A DNA stretch of 64,000 nt from CAJBVG01 sp943371425 (lineage in GTDB: Bacteria; Bacteroidota; Bacteroidia; Sphingobacteriales; Sphingobacteriaceae): positions 1 through 64,000 of the forward strand of contig CALRUR010000003.1 of NCBI GenBank assembly GCA_943371425.1, given 5' to 3'. The notes under the pieces are model-generated. The model was not told where the DNA came from and searched no databases. It worked only from the letters and a program-made list of their open reading frames with translations. The position numbers and the translations under genes were made by a program. Positions 9,657 through 17,859 of this stretch are shown here, piece by piece; position 1 is the first letter of the stretch; every line of letters begins with the position of its first letter.

Positions 9657-11341
9657 AACCTTATCACTTTGTATACGCTTCCCTCCACATGTAAAAGATA
9701 AATACCCGATGATAGTTCAGTTAGGTCGATACCAGCATCGGTATAAATATTGCTCTTAATTAGTTTTCCAGTTAAATTATATAGTTGAAAACGGGTGTTT
9801 TTATTTTCCAATCCTTTTATCCAAATGTTAGTGTTTGCGGGGTTTGGAAATATTTTTAGTTCGCTTTTTTTTTGATACTCTTTTCCTAAGCTAATGTTTT
9901 CAAATGCTTTTAATTTTTGGTTTATTTGGATGTTTTTATACACGTCAATAATACCAGAAGGCCATTCAATTATAATACTATCTATAGTACTAGCATCAGC
10001 TAAACCAAAATGTGCACTTAACATATTTTGCCCATTATGCCCTGTTTGGCTACTAATTTCGCGTAATTGAGTTACCGATTTATTGTAAACAGTAGCACTT
10101 AATTTTATTTTAGCCCCAATAGCCGATTTATTACTAATACTTCCAACGCATTCTATTTCGAACCAATTATTCCCATTCGGAATATTTTTATACAGCGAGT
10201 TTGTTTGAACCCTATCATAACAATTTGCAGTGGCTAAATCCAAAAATCCATCATTATTATAATCGCCAAATGCACATCCATAGGTCCAACCAGAATCGGC
10301 AGTAATAACGCTTGTATCTATTTCAGTAAAAATTCCTTCGCCGTTATTTAGGTAAAAAAAGTTTTTTAGTTTTCCTGTAGAGTAAGCATTGCTAACAAAC
10401 AAATCTAAATCTCCATCGTTATCAACGTCGCCAAAACTACTTCCAAATGTATAGGGAGTAAGTATACTTTCGAGTGTATCAATTATAAAAGTTCCATTAC
10501 CTTGGTTTTTTAAAATTCTATTGGGTGCATCGTAATTACTCAAAAACACATCTAAATCTCCATCATTATCCACATCTGCCCAACTACTACTCATTATTTC
10601 TCCTGCAATATTGGGCAATACTCCTGTAATAACTTTTGTAAATACACCAATGCTATCATTCCGATATAAATTTACTTTAGTGCCACCTTCATTTGTTACA
10701 AATAAATCTAAGTCATGGTCATTATCATAATCAACCCAATTAACGGTTCTCGATTTAAAGGCATCGTTAACTGGTGCTATGTTTTGTATTTTACTAAAAG
10801 TACTATCCCCATTGCCTTTGTATAAAATGTTTTTACGCATTCCTTCAGAATTAGTAATGTATAAATCCAAATTACCATCCTTATCATAATCGCCCCAAGC
10901 AGCCGTTTCCGAATACGTTAACTCAGTAGCTATACTTCCAGTTTTTACTTGCGTAAAACTTCCATGGCCATTGTTTAAGTACAATAAGTTTCGCTTATTA
11001 TACCAGGTTACTACAAAGCAATCGATGTCTCCATCATTATCAATGTCTGCCCATGTAGCACCATCAGATGGCGATAAATCATTTACAATAGGGTCACTGC
11101 TGTTTATTGATTCAAATACATCATTCCCTTTATTTATGTACATAAAATTATTCTCACCGGTGTTTAATCCGTTCGTAATCATTAAATCAAGCAAACCATC
11201 GTTGTTTATATCTACCCAATTTACAGAACGCGAATCGCTGGCCGTATTTACTACAGGGCCTTGTGTAATTTTTACAAAATGTTGTGCATCGATTGTTTTA
11301 GTTAACATCACAATGCAACTAATGAATAGCATTTTTTTCAT
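9653..11341 (-). CDS. Secreted FG-GAP/VCBS repeat protein with ASPIC/UnbV domain and T9SS type A sorting domain
   Basis: The 562-residue product starts with a signal peptide (MKKMLFISCIVMLTKTIDAQ). Seven or more FG-GAP-like repeats follow, each with 'W.D.DNDGDLDLF..N' calcium-loop motifs, forming an integrin-alpha-like propeller. An ASPIC/UnbV domain follows at about 375-465 ('SAIGAKIKL', 'REISSQTGHNGQN', 'HFGLADA', 'IIEWPSG'). The end is a type A sorting domain ('IFPNPANTNIWI', 'LYNLTGKLI', 'LSSGIYLLHV'). The gene overlaps the CBM9-like gene by 4 bp, so this is a two-gene unit of secreted proteins. The UnbV domain is common in surface proteins but has no settled function. Confidence 0.92.
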   Translation of the reverse strand: MKKMLFISCIVMLTKTIDAQHFVKITQGPVVNTASDSRSVNWVDINNDGLLDLMITNGLNTGENNFMYINKGNDVFESINSSDPIVNDLSPSDGATWADIDNDGDIDCFVVTWYNKRNLLYLNNGHGSFTQVKTGSIATELTYSETAAWGDYDKDGNLDLYITNSEGMRKNILYKGNGDSTFSKIQNIAPVNDAFKSRTVNWVDYDNDHDLDLFVTNEGGTKVNLYRNDSIGVFTKVITGVLPNIAGEIMSSSWADVDNDGDLDVFLSNYDAPNRILKNQGNGTFIIDTLESILTPYTFGSSFGDVDNDGDLDLFVSNAYSTGKLKNFFYLNNGEGIFTEIDTSVITADSGWTYGCAFGDYNNDGFLDLATANCYDRVQTNSLYKNIPNGNNWFEIECVGSISNKSAIGAKIKLSATVYNKSVTQLREISSQTGHNGQNMLSAHFGLADASTIDSIIIEWPSGIIDVYKNIQINQKLKAFENISLGKEYQKKSELKIFPNPANTNIWIKGLENKNTRFQLYNLTGKLIKSNIYTDAGIDLTELSSGIYLLHVEGSVYKVIRL

Positions 11342-11551
11342 AGCTGTGTGTATTTAATAAATCAATTTTAAAGAAAGACTTTTAATAAAAATTTCTTTAC
11401 TATATAAAGCAAGGGTAGGAGTACACTCAACATATTAATGGGCATAGAGGTATTTTATCGGTAGTTAAAGGTTGTTTGTATGTGTTAAATAGCTGTTTGT
11501 ATTATTATGATGATAATCATCTAATTCTCTACATATTCGTATATTTAAATT
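11342..11551. other. Intergenic space between divergent genes, no clear element
   Basis: This is an AT-rich 210-bp spacer between the leftward UnbV gene and the rightward histidine kinase. Both promoters should lie here, but I see no full TTTG-N-TAnnTTTG match on either strand and no notable repeat. Confidence 0.5.
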
Positions 11552-12604
11552 ATGGCAAGAATCTATAAACACGTCCTATTTTGGCTGCTATATTTGTTCT
11601 TTCAATCGTATATAGAATTTATATGGATTAAGTCTTCTTATGCATCGCTTTCTGAGCTCGCTCGATTTGTTATTGCCTTAAAAGTGGAGTTAAGTTTATT
11701 AGTGCCTAAATTATTATTTACCTACGGAGGCACTGTTATACTTTTATCATTTTATAAAAACAAAAACTCTATAAACTTATTTGTTAGGTTAATAGGTTTG
11801 TTTATACTTTCATTAAGCTTATATAGAATTATTACGTTCTATTTTATATTACCAATCATATACCTAGAAGTAGAAAAAGATGCTTTTTCAATGATGAGGA
11901 TGTTAACGGCGAGCATAGATATTATAGCTGTTTCGGGAGTATTTCAGGTAATAAAATTATTTAAACTTCAGTTAAAATCGAGCGAGAAAGAACAATTATT
12001 AATAAAAGCTAAACTAGAAACTGAGTTAAATTTTTTAAAAAGTCAAACCAATCCACATTTCCTATTCAACACCTTAAATAATATTTACGGCTTGAGTAAA
12101 AAAAATCCGGCAATAAGTTCAGAAGCAATTCTAAAACTATCAAAAATGTTAAGGTTTATGATTTACGACACACGAAAGCCTTTAATATTACTTGAGGAGG
12201 AATGGGATTTAATCCGCAATTATATAGAGCTAGAGCAGTTGAGGTATTCCAATAAATTAGACTTGCAATTAAATTATGAGAATTTAGGTACGAATGTGAA
12301 AATTACTCCTTTAATACTTTTACCTTTTGTGGAAAATGCCTTTAAACATGGGGTTGCAGAGAGTACTAAGCAGGCGAATATAAAAATAGATTGTAAGGTA
12401 ACTGTAAATAATGAATTGAATTTTTATGTTCAAAATACCATAGAGCCTGGTATAAGCGAAGAGCAAGAACACGGAATTGGATTATCAAATGTAAAAAGGC
12501 AGTTAAGCTTATTGTATAAAAACTATAAATTGGATATTTTAGTTAATGATAATTTCTTTGAAGTAAGCTTATTCATCTCCCTAAATTCTTATGAAAACTT
12601 ATAG
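11552..12604 (+). CDS. LytS/YehU-type sensor histidine kinase
   Basis: The 350-residue inner-membrane kinase has about four hydrophobic helices in residues 5-145, then a short linker. The His_kinase family core begins around residue 150 with 'KSQTNPHFLFNTLNNIYGL'; His169 is the expected phosphorylation site. An HATPase part follows with the N-box region 'LILLPFVENAFKHGV' and the glycine-rich 'EQEHGIGLSNVKRQL'. There is no periplasmic sensing domain of note. The last 14 bp overlap the response regulator, so the two form one operon and almost certainly one signalling pathway. The stimulus is unknown. Confidence 0.93.
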   Translation: MARIYKHVLFWLLYLFFQSYIEFIWIKSSYASLSELARFVIALKVELSLLVPKLLFTYGGTVILLSFYKNKNSINLFVRLIGLFILSLSLYRIITFYFILPIIYLEVEKDAFSMMRMLTASIDIIAVSGVFQVIKLFKLQLKSSEKEQLLIKAKLETELNFLKSQTNPHFLFNTLNNIYGLSKKNPAISSEAILKLSKMLRFMIYDTRKPLILLEEEWDLIRNYIELEQLRYSNKLDLQLNYENLGTNVKITPLILLPFVENAFKHGVAESTKQANIKIDCKVTVNNELNFYVQNTIEPGISEEQEHGIGLSNVKRQLSLLYKNYKLDILVNDNFFEVSLFISLNSYENL

Positions 12605-13289
12605 CTGTATTATTATTGAAGATGAGCCGATAGCGGCAGAGATCATAAGCGATTATATTTCTGAGCTTAGTTTTTTGAAATTAGTTGGAGTACACCATGA
12701 TGCAATTTCAGCCATAAGTTACCTAAATTCGAATAGGGTTGATTTGATATTTTTAGATATACATTTACCAAAAATAAAAGGGCTCGATTTTTTGAAAAGT
12801 TTAAAGAATCCACCAAACGTAATCATTACCACTGCTTACGAAGAGTATGCCTTAAAAGGATATGAATATAATGTACTCGATTATTTATTAAAACCGATAG
12901 AATTTTCTAGGTTTTTACAAGCGGTAAATAAGATGGTTGAAAAGCCAAAGATAGAACAGGTAAATGATGCAGTAACAAACGACCCATACATCAACCTAAA
13001 TGTAAGTAAAAAACTAATTAGAATAAATTTATCAGAACTATTATTTATAGAAAGTGATAAAGAAAATATTCATTTACATACCAATGAAAAAATAATTGTT
13101 TGCAAAATGCAAATTGGCGAAATAGAGAAACAATTAAACTCACATCAATTTCTACGTATCCATCGATCCTTTATTGTAGCATTAGATAAAGTAGATTCTA
13201 TGGCCCTAACAGAATTCGAGATAAAAAACCATACCATCCCTGTAGGCAGAAATTACCGCGAGCACGTTCGTAAATACCTAAATCGATAG
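12591..13289 (+). CDS. LytTR-family response regulator
   Basis: The 232-residue protein has an N-terminal receiver domain with an acidic pocket (Glu10, Asp11), phospho-acceptor Asp56 in 'LIFLDIHLPKIKG', and the conserved Lys in 'VLDYLLKPI'. A C-terminal LytTR DNA-binding domain follows ('INLSELLFIESDKENIHLH', 'FLRIHRSFIVAL', 'IPVGRNYRE'). It overlaps the kinase gene by 14 bp. Proteins of this kind bind direct repeats upstream of their target genes; no target can be named from this window. Confidence 0.95.
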   Translation: MKTYSCIIIEDEPIAAEIISDYISELSFLKLVGVHHDAISAISYLNSNRVDLIFLDIHLPKIKGLDFLKSLKNPPNVIITTAYEEYALKGYEYNVLDYLLKPIEFSRFLQAVNKMVEKPKIEQVNDAVTNDPYINLNVSKKLIRINLSELLFIESDKENIHLHTNEKIIVCKMQIGEIEKQLNSHQFLRIHRSFIVALDKVDSMALTEFEIKNHTIPVGRNYREHVRKYLNR

Positions 13290-13410
13290 GTTCGAAAGGT
13301 CGAATTGTCGAATTGTCGAAAAGTCGAATGGTCGAACTGTCAAAGGAGCTACTACAGTATAATTTTGCACCTCCTTTGCTACCCGCTACCCGCTACCCGC
13401 TACCCGCTAC
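13290..13410. repeat. Degenerate short repeats: 'gtcgaa' words then tandem 'tacccgc'
   Basis: The spacer between two converging genes holds six or more 'gtcgaa' or near-copies at 13290-13345. It then holds a tandem run of the 7-mer 'tacccgc' (four to five units, about 13380-13410) that runs into the stop codon of the leftward gene. The same two words recur at 29136-29289, 34927-35065 and 37067-37144. Confidence 0.85.
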
Positions 13411-14258
13411 TTTCTACTCACTAAGTACCCAAACCCAGCCGCTGTAAAAAACATTATCAAACTATAAACCGCTGGCGGTATACTCATGGTACTGTTTCCT
13501 ATTACACTTAAGGCAATGTAAATGGCAAGGGTGCCGTTATGAATTCCAATTTCCATACCTATAGAGATGGCTTGTTTTTTAGCGATGTTGAAAAAAGACG
13601 GGATGTAATAACCCAAAACCATACTTAATACATTAAATACTAAAGAGGCTAAGCCCACCTGTTGGAAATACAAGGCTATCTGACTTTTTTCTTTCACAAT
13701 AGTAGCCACAATAATTAGTACTAAAAAAGCAGCAGATATAATTTTTACAGGCTTGTCTAATTTATTTGAAATACTTGGAGATTTAGATCTTACAAACATT
13801 CCGATAGTTACAGGTACCAACACAATGGCGAACACTTCCATTACTTTTTTAAATTGCATGGGTATTACTTGGCCCGATTCTAAAAAATAACTGATGGCGA
13901 AGTTTACAATAAAAGGCAAGGTAAATAGAGTTAACAAACTATTTACAGCTGTTAAACTGATGTTTAAAGCAACATCACCTTTAGAAAGATGGCTGTATAA
14001 ATTGGCAGTGGCCCCACCTGGCGATGCAGCCAATAACATAAGACCTACGGCTAGTTCTGGGGGTAAATGAAACGCAATGGCAATTCCAAAACAGATAATT
14101 GGTAACAAAATCATTTGGCAAACTAAGCCAATAAAAATTGCCTTTGGGTAAACAATAACTCTCTTGAAATCATCAATAGTTAAAGATAGACCAAGCCCCA
14201 ACATAATAATGCCTAATGCTAAGGGTAAAAATAGGGTGGTAATTAAGTTAGATTCCAT
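13407..14258 (-). CDS. Bile acid:sodium symporter (BASS) family transporter
   Basis: The 283-residue polytopic membrane protein has eight or nine hydrophobic segments. Family signatures are present: 'LGLGLSLTIDDFKRV' near the start, 'LLAASPGGATANLYSHLSKGDVALNISLTAVNSLLTL' around residues 76-112 (given here as the unwound-helix region), and 'EIGIHNGTLAIYIAL' near the end. BASS proteins move organic anions together with sodium; substrates range from bile acids to pantoate and pyruvate, so the cargo here is open. The stop codon lies inside a tandem 'tacccgc' repeat. The gene is probably monocistronic. Confidence 0.9.
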   Translation of the reverse strand: MESNLITTLFLPLALGIIMLGLGLSLTIDDFKRVIVYPKAIFIGLVCQMILLPIICFGIAIAFHLPPELAVGLMLLAASPGGATANLYSHLSKGDVALNISLTAVNSLLTLFTLPFIVNFAISYFLESGQVIPMQFKKVMEVFAIVLVPVTIGMFVRSKSPSISNKLDKPVKIISAAFLVLIIVATIVKEKSQIALYFQQVGLASLVFNVLSMVLGYYIPSFFNIAKKQAISIGMEIGIHNGTLAIYIALSVIGNSTMSIPPAVYSLIMFFTAAGFGYLVSRK

Positions 14259-14362
14259 ATGGTTGGTTTAGGTGTTGAATACAAATTACGATAAAAACTT
14301 TAATTCACAAATTTGTATTTAATCAAGTATTTTATCTATATTTCAATACCTAATGAAACAAT

Positions 14363-16315
14363 ATGTATAGAATAGCTACTTTATTAATTTTATTGGTGTT
14401 TAGCCAAGCTGCTAACGCCAATTCAGAAAAAGCAAAAGAGTTACGTGCTAACCTTGTTAATGCTAAAGACGATACTTCAAGAATTAATGTCTATAAAGAT
14501 TTTATCACACTTTATATTGTAGAAAATAACGATTCGGCACAGTATTATATTGATTTAGGGAAGAAACTAGCCTCAGAAATGGACGATCCAAAATCCTTGG
14601 GCATCATGTACAATTGTGAGGGTAGAATGAGATCATACAGAGGCATGTTTGCCGAAGCAAAATCATCAGAATTAAAAGCACTCGAATATTTTTATCATGC
14701 AAATTATAAAGAGGGCATTGCTATAGTATATAATGCTTTGGGGGTTATAGAGGCAAAAACAGGTGACTACAAACAAGCCACAAGTTATTTTTTGCGTTCT
14801 TTAAAAATGCATGAAGAAATAAAAAATACAGAAGGCATTATTCAAACGTATATCTCTTTAGGCTCCACCAATTCGCAATTAGATTTATTAGACAAAGCCA
14901 ATAATTATTTCTTTAAGGCATTAAAATTAATGCCCGACAGCGTGTCGAAGACTTTTTTGAATTTGTGCAATAACATTGGGATCGTGTATGGTAAGATGGA
15001 AGATTATGATAAATCATTGTATTATTTCCAAAGAGGATTAAAAGTAGCAGATAAGGTAGTGAATGGGCAAACTACTAAAGCTTCTTTATTAATGAACGCA
15101 GCCATTGCTTATGCCAATATTAATAAAATACCATTAGCCATAGATTATTATAATCAGGCATTAGAAGTAAGTCAGAAATTCGGACTCTTAGAAGACGAGG
15201 CTCGAGTATTATATAACATCGCTATTTTATATGAAGAGAATGAGCCCGAGAAATCTAAAGAGTATTATTATAAGGTTTTAGAATTAGCAAAGCAGATGGG
15301 CCAAAAACATTTGATGGTAGAAGTGTATCAATCATTATATGTTATAAACAAAAAACAGAAAAATTATTTAGAGGCTATAGAAGCGCTTGAGAAATTTCAT
15401 AATTATCAGGATTCTGTAATGAGTATTGAAAATACAAGCGCCATTGAATTACTAGAATCTAATTTTGATTTAGAAAAGTCGAAAGTAGAAATTAAGGAGT
15501 TAGAAATTACCAATCAGAAACAGAGGTCTAATCAAATTATCGCCTTTTTAATCATCGGCGGATCCTTGTTTTCATTGGGTATTGTGGCATATACCTCTAG
15601 GAAAAGAAATAGATTAAATAAAGAATTAGTAAAGTCTATACAAGTTCGTGATAAGTTATTATCCATTATCGCACACGATTTAAAATCGCCAATTAATAAT
15701 GTGTTGGGCTTAGTAAACGAACTAGAGGAAGATGAAATTCCTAAAGACGAGAAAAAACTTTTATTAGATACTTTAAGGAAACAAACGAGCATGTCCTTAG
15801 AAACCTTAGAAAATATTTTGAAATGGGGCCAATCTCAAATTAGAGGGATTAACACAAATCCTCAAAAAGTATTATTAAAATATATAGTTGATAAAAACAT
15901 AGAGTTCTTTGAAGTAAACAGAAAAATGAAGGATGTTGAAATTGTGTGTCAACATATCGACGATAAGGTTGCTTATGCTGATGCAGATCAATTAGATTTT
16001 ATTTTCAGAAATTTACTATCGAATGCAATTAAATTTTCGAATAAGAATACACTAATTTCTATTGATGTTCAAAAAACAGAGGGTAATAAATTAAAGGTTA
16101 GTGTAAAAGATTCTGGTGCGGGCATGACAAAGGAAACATTAGAATCGTTGTTTGGGGTAAAGCAAAAAATAAATATGGGTACTGCAAATGAAAAGGGGAG
16201 TGGTTTGGGCTTGTTGTTATGTAAAGAATTTGTAGAGGCAAACAACGGAAAAATTTGGGCTGAAAGTGTTGCAGGAGAAGGGTCTGTGTTTTATTTTACT
16301 TGTGATGCAGCGTAA
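14363..16315 (+). CDS. TPR-containing membrane sensor histidine kinase
   Basis: The 650-residue protein has a signal peptide at 1-19 (ending 'QAANA'). At least seven tetratricopeptide repeats follow at about 60-360 (for example 'AIVYNALGVIEAKTGDYKQATSYF'). A transmembrane helix lies at about 392-411, followed by a HisKA domain with phospho-acceptor His438 in 'SIIAHDLKSPINN', and an HATPase_c domain ('RNLLSNAIKFS', 'DSGAGM', 'GSGLGLLLCKEF'). The TPR part would be periplasmic. No response regulator is adjacent, so its partner is elsewhere. The architecture is common in Bacteroidota and its signal is generally unknown. Confidence 0.93.
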   Translation: MYRIATLLILLVFSQAANANSEKAKELRANLVNAKDDTSRINVYKDFITLYIVENNDSAQYYIDLGKKLASEMDDPKSLGIMYNCEGRMRSYRGMFAEAKSSELKALEYFYHANYKEGIAIVYNALGVIEAKTGDYKQATSYFLRSLKMHEEIKNTEGIIQTYISLGSTNSQLDLLDKANNYFFKALKLMPDSVSKTFLNLCNNIGIVYGKMEDYDKSLYYFQRGLKVADKVVNGQTTKASLLMNAAIAYANINKIPLAIDYYNQALEVSQKFGLLEDEARVLYNIAILYEENEPEKSKEYYYKVLELAKQMGQKHLMVEVYQSLYVINKKQKNYLEAIEALEKFHNYQDSVMSIENTSAIELLESNFDLEKSKVEIKELEITNQKQRSNQIIAFLIIGGSLFSLGIVAYTSRKRNRLNKELVKSIQVRDKLLSIIAHDLKSPINNVLGLVNELEEDEIPKDEKKLLLDTLRKQTSMSLETLENILKWGQSQIRGINTNPQKVLLKYIVDKNIEFFEVNRKMKDVEIVCQHIDDKVAYADADQLDFIFRNLLSNAIKFSNKNTLISIDVQKTEGNKLKVSVKDSGAGMTKETLESLFGVKQKINMGTANEKGSGLGLLLCKEFVEANNGKIWAESVAGEGSVFYFTCDAA

Positions 16316-16356
16316 AATTTAGAAAATAGCTATTTTCGTAAATCAAAACTAATATT

Positions 16357-17103
16357 ATGAAGTTATTACAAGGAAAAACTGCACTTATTACTGGTGCTTC
16401 TAAAGGAATAGGTAAAAAAATTGCCGAAGTATTTGCTCAACACGGTGCGAATGTGGCCTTCACCTATCTCTCATCTGTAGAACAAGGCGAAGCCCTAGAA
16501 AAGGAATTAGCAAATGCAGGTACCAAAGTTAAAGGATACCGCTCAGATGCATCCGACTTTAAAGCGGCAGAAGAATTGATAAATCAAATAGTAACAGATT
16601 TTGGAACCATAGACATTGTGGTGAATAACGCAGGTATAACCAAAGATGGTTTGTTAATGCGCATGAGCGAGGAGCAATGGGATGCTGTTATCAATATAAA
16701 TTTAAAATCGGTTTTTAACATTACCAAAGCAGCTTCTAAACCAATGATGAAACAAAGAAGTGGTGTGTTTATAAATATGAGTTCTATCGTAGGAGTTCAA
16801 GGTAATGCAGGGCAAGGAAATTATTCGGCGTCAAAAGCTGGGATCATCGGGTTTACAAAATCAATTGCCAAAGAATTAGGTTCAAGAAACATCAGAAGCA
16901 ATGCCATTGCTCCTGGTTTTATTCGTACCGAAATGACAGATGCTTTACCTACCGATGTGGTAGAAGGATGGAACAAATTAATTCCATTGCAACGCATGGG
17001 CCAAACAGAAGATGTAGCAAACGTAGCACTTTTCTTAGCATCAGATTTAGGAGCTTATGTAAATGGTCAAACAATTTCTGTTTGTGGTGGAATGCTAATG
17101 TAA
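16357..17103 (+). CDS. fabG: 3-oxoacyl-[acyl-carrier-protein] reductase FabG
   Basis: The 248-residue classical short-chain dehydrogenase has a cofactor-binding 'TGASKGIG' at 12-19, 'NNAG' around 90, catalytic Ser143 and the Y156-x3-K160 pair in 'NYSASK', and the FabG-typical end 'LASDLGAYVNGQTISVCGGMLM'. FabG reduces 3-oxoacyl-ACP with NADPH in type II fatty acid synthesis. Length and motifs fit the housekeeping enzyme, though other short-chain dehydrogenases of this subgroup exist. It starts 41 bp after the kinase gene and is followed by a SIMPL gene 28 bp downstream. Confidence 0.92.
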   Translation: MKLLQGKTALITGASKGIGKKIAEVFAQHGANVAFTYLSSVEQGEALEKELANAGTKVKGYRSDASDFKAAEELINQIVTDFGTIDIVVNNAGITKDGLLMRMSEEQWDAVININLKSVFNITKAASKPMMKQRSGVFINMSSIVGVQGNAGQGNYSASKAGIIGFTKSIAKELGSRNIRSNAIAPGFIRTEMTDALPTDVVEGWNKLIPLQRMGQTEDVANVALFLASDLGAYVNGQTISVCGGMLM

Positions 17104-17131
17104 TTAATCATACGTTATAGTATAAAAAATC

Positions 17132-17857
17132 ATGCAACAAAATAGATTTATTGTTCCTTCTTTCATTTTAGGAACCTCTTTATTGCTTTCCATACTTATA
17201 TTTTCTATTAATTGGAAATCGATAAAGAAAGAGAACCAAACCATTACTGTAACAGGTTCTGCGAAGCAAGCAATTAATGCAGACCTTGGTATACTTAAGG
17301 GTAGCTTAAGTGCATTTGCTGGTTCACAAAAAGAAGCATATGAAAAAATTAATTCGCAGAAACCTGCATTAATTGCATTTTTTAAATCGAAAGGTTTTGA
17401 AGAAAATAAGGTGTTGTTTGAAACAGTAAATATTTATCCTCAATACCAATATAGCAACAACGGTACACAAACCGGAATTGTAGGTTACAATGCAAGCCAA
17501 GCTTTCAGAATAGAATCTAAAGAGGTAAACCTTATTAAAAGCATTTCTTTAGAAATTTCTAGTTTATACTCACAAGGGGTGGAGTTCCAAGTATTCAGTC
17601 CGGAGTATTATTACACTCAATTAGCCGAAATTAAAATTGAGATACAAGCAGAAGCAGCTAAGGATGCGATGAACCGCGCTCAAAAAATTGCGGAAGCTAC
17701 CAATTCTAAATTAGGCACCATGAAAAATGCTCGAATGGGTGTATTGCAGATTACTCCTTTTAACTCTAATATGGTTAGCGATTATGGGATGAACGATGTA
17801 TCTTCTATCGAAAAAGAAATTACTGCGGTAGTAAATGCATCTTTTGAAATAGAATAA
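17132..17857 (+). CDS. SIMPL domain (DUF541) periplasmic protein
   Basis: The 241-residue protein has an N-terminal membrane anchor or signal at about 8-28. A SIMPL domain follows: an initial 'ITVTGSAKQAINADLGILKGSL', a middle 'VNIYPQYQY', and the helix 'AKDAMNRAQKIAEATNSKLG' near 170-195. SIMPL proteins are periplasmic or outer-membrane proteins of unclear role linked to stress responses. The gene stops 2 bp before the vWA-like gene, so the two are probably co-transcribed. Confidence 0.9.
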   Translation: MQQNRFIVPSFILGTSLLLSILIFSINWKSIKKENQTITVTGSAKQAINADLGILKGSLSAFAGSQKEAYEKINSQKPALIAFFKSKGFEENKVLFETVNIYPQYQYSNNGTQTGIVGYNASQAFRIESKEVNLIKSISLEISSLYSQGVEFQVFSPEYYYTQLAEIKIEIQAEAAKDAMNRAQKIAEATNSKLGTMKNARMGVLQITPFNSNMVSDYGMNDVSSIEKEITAVVNASFEIE

Positions 17858-17859
17858 TA

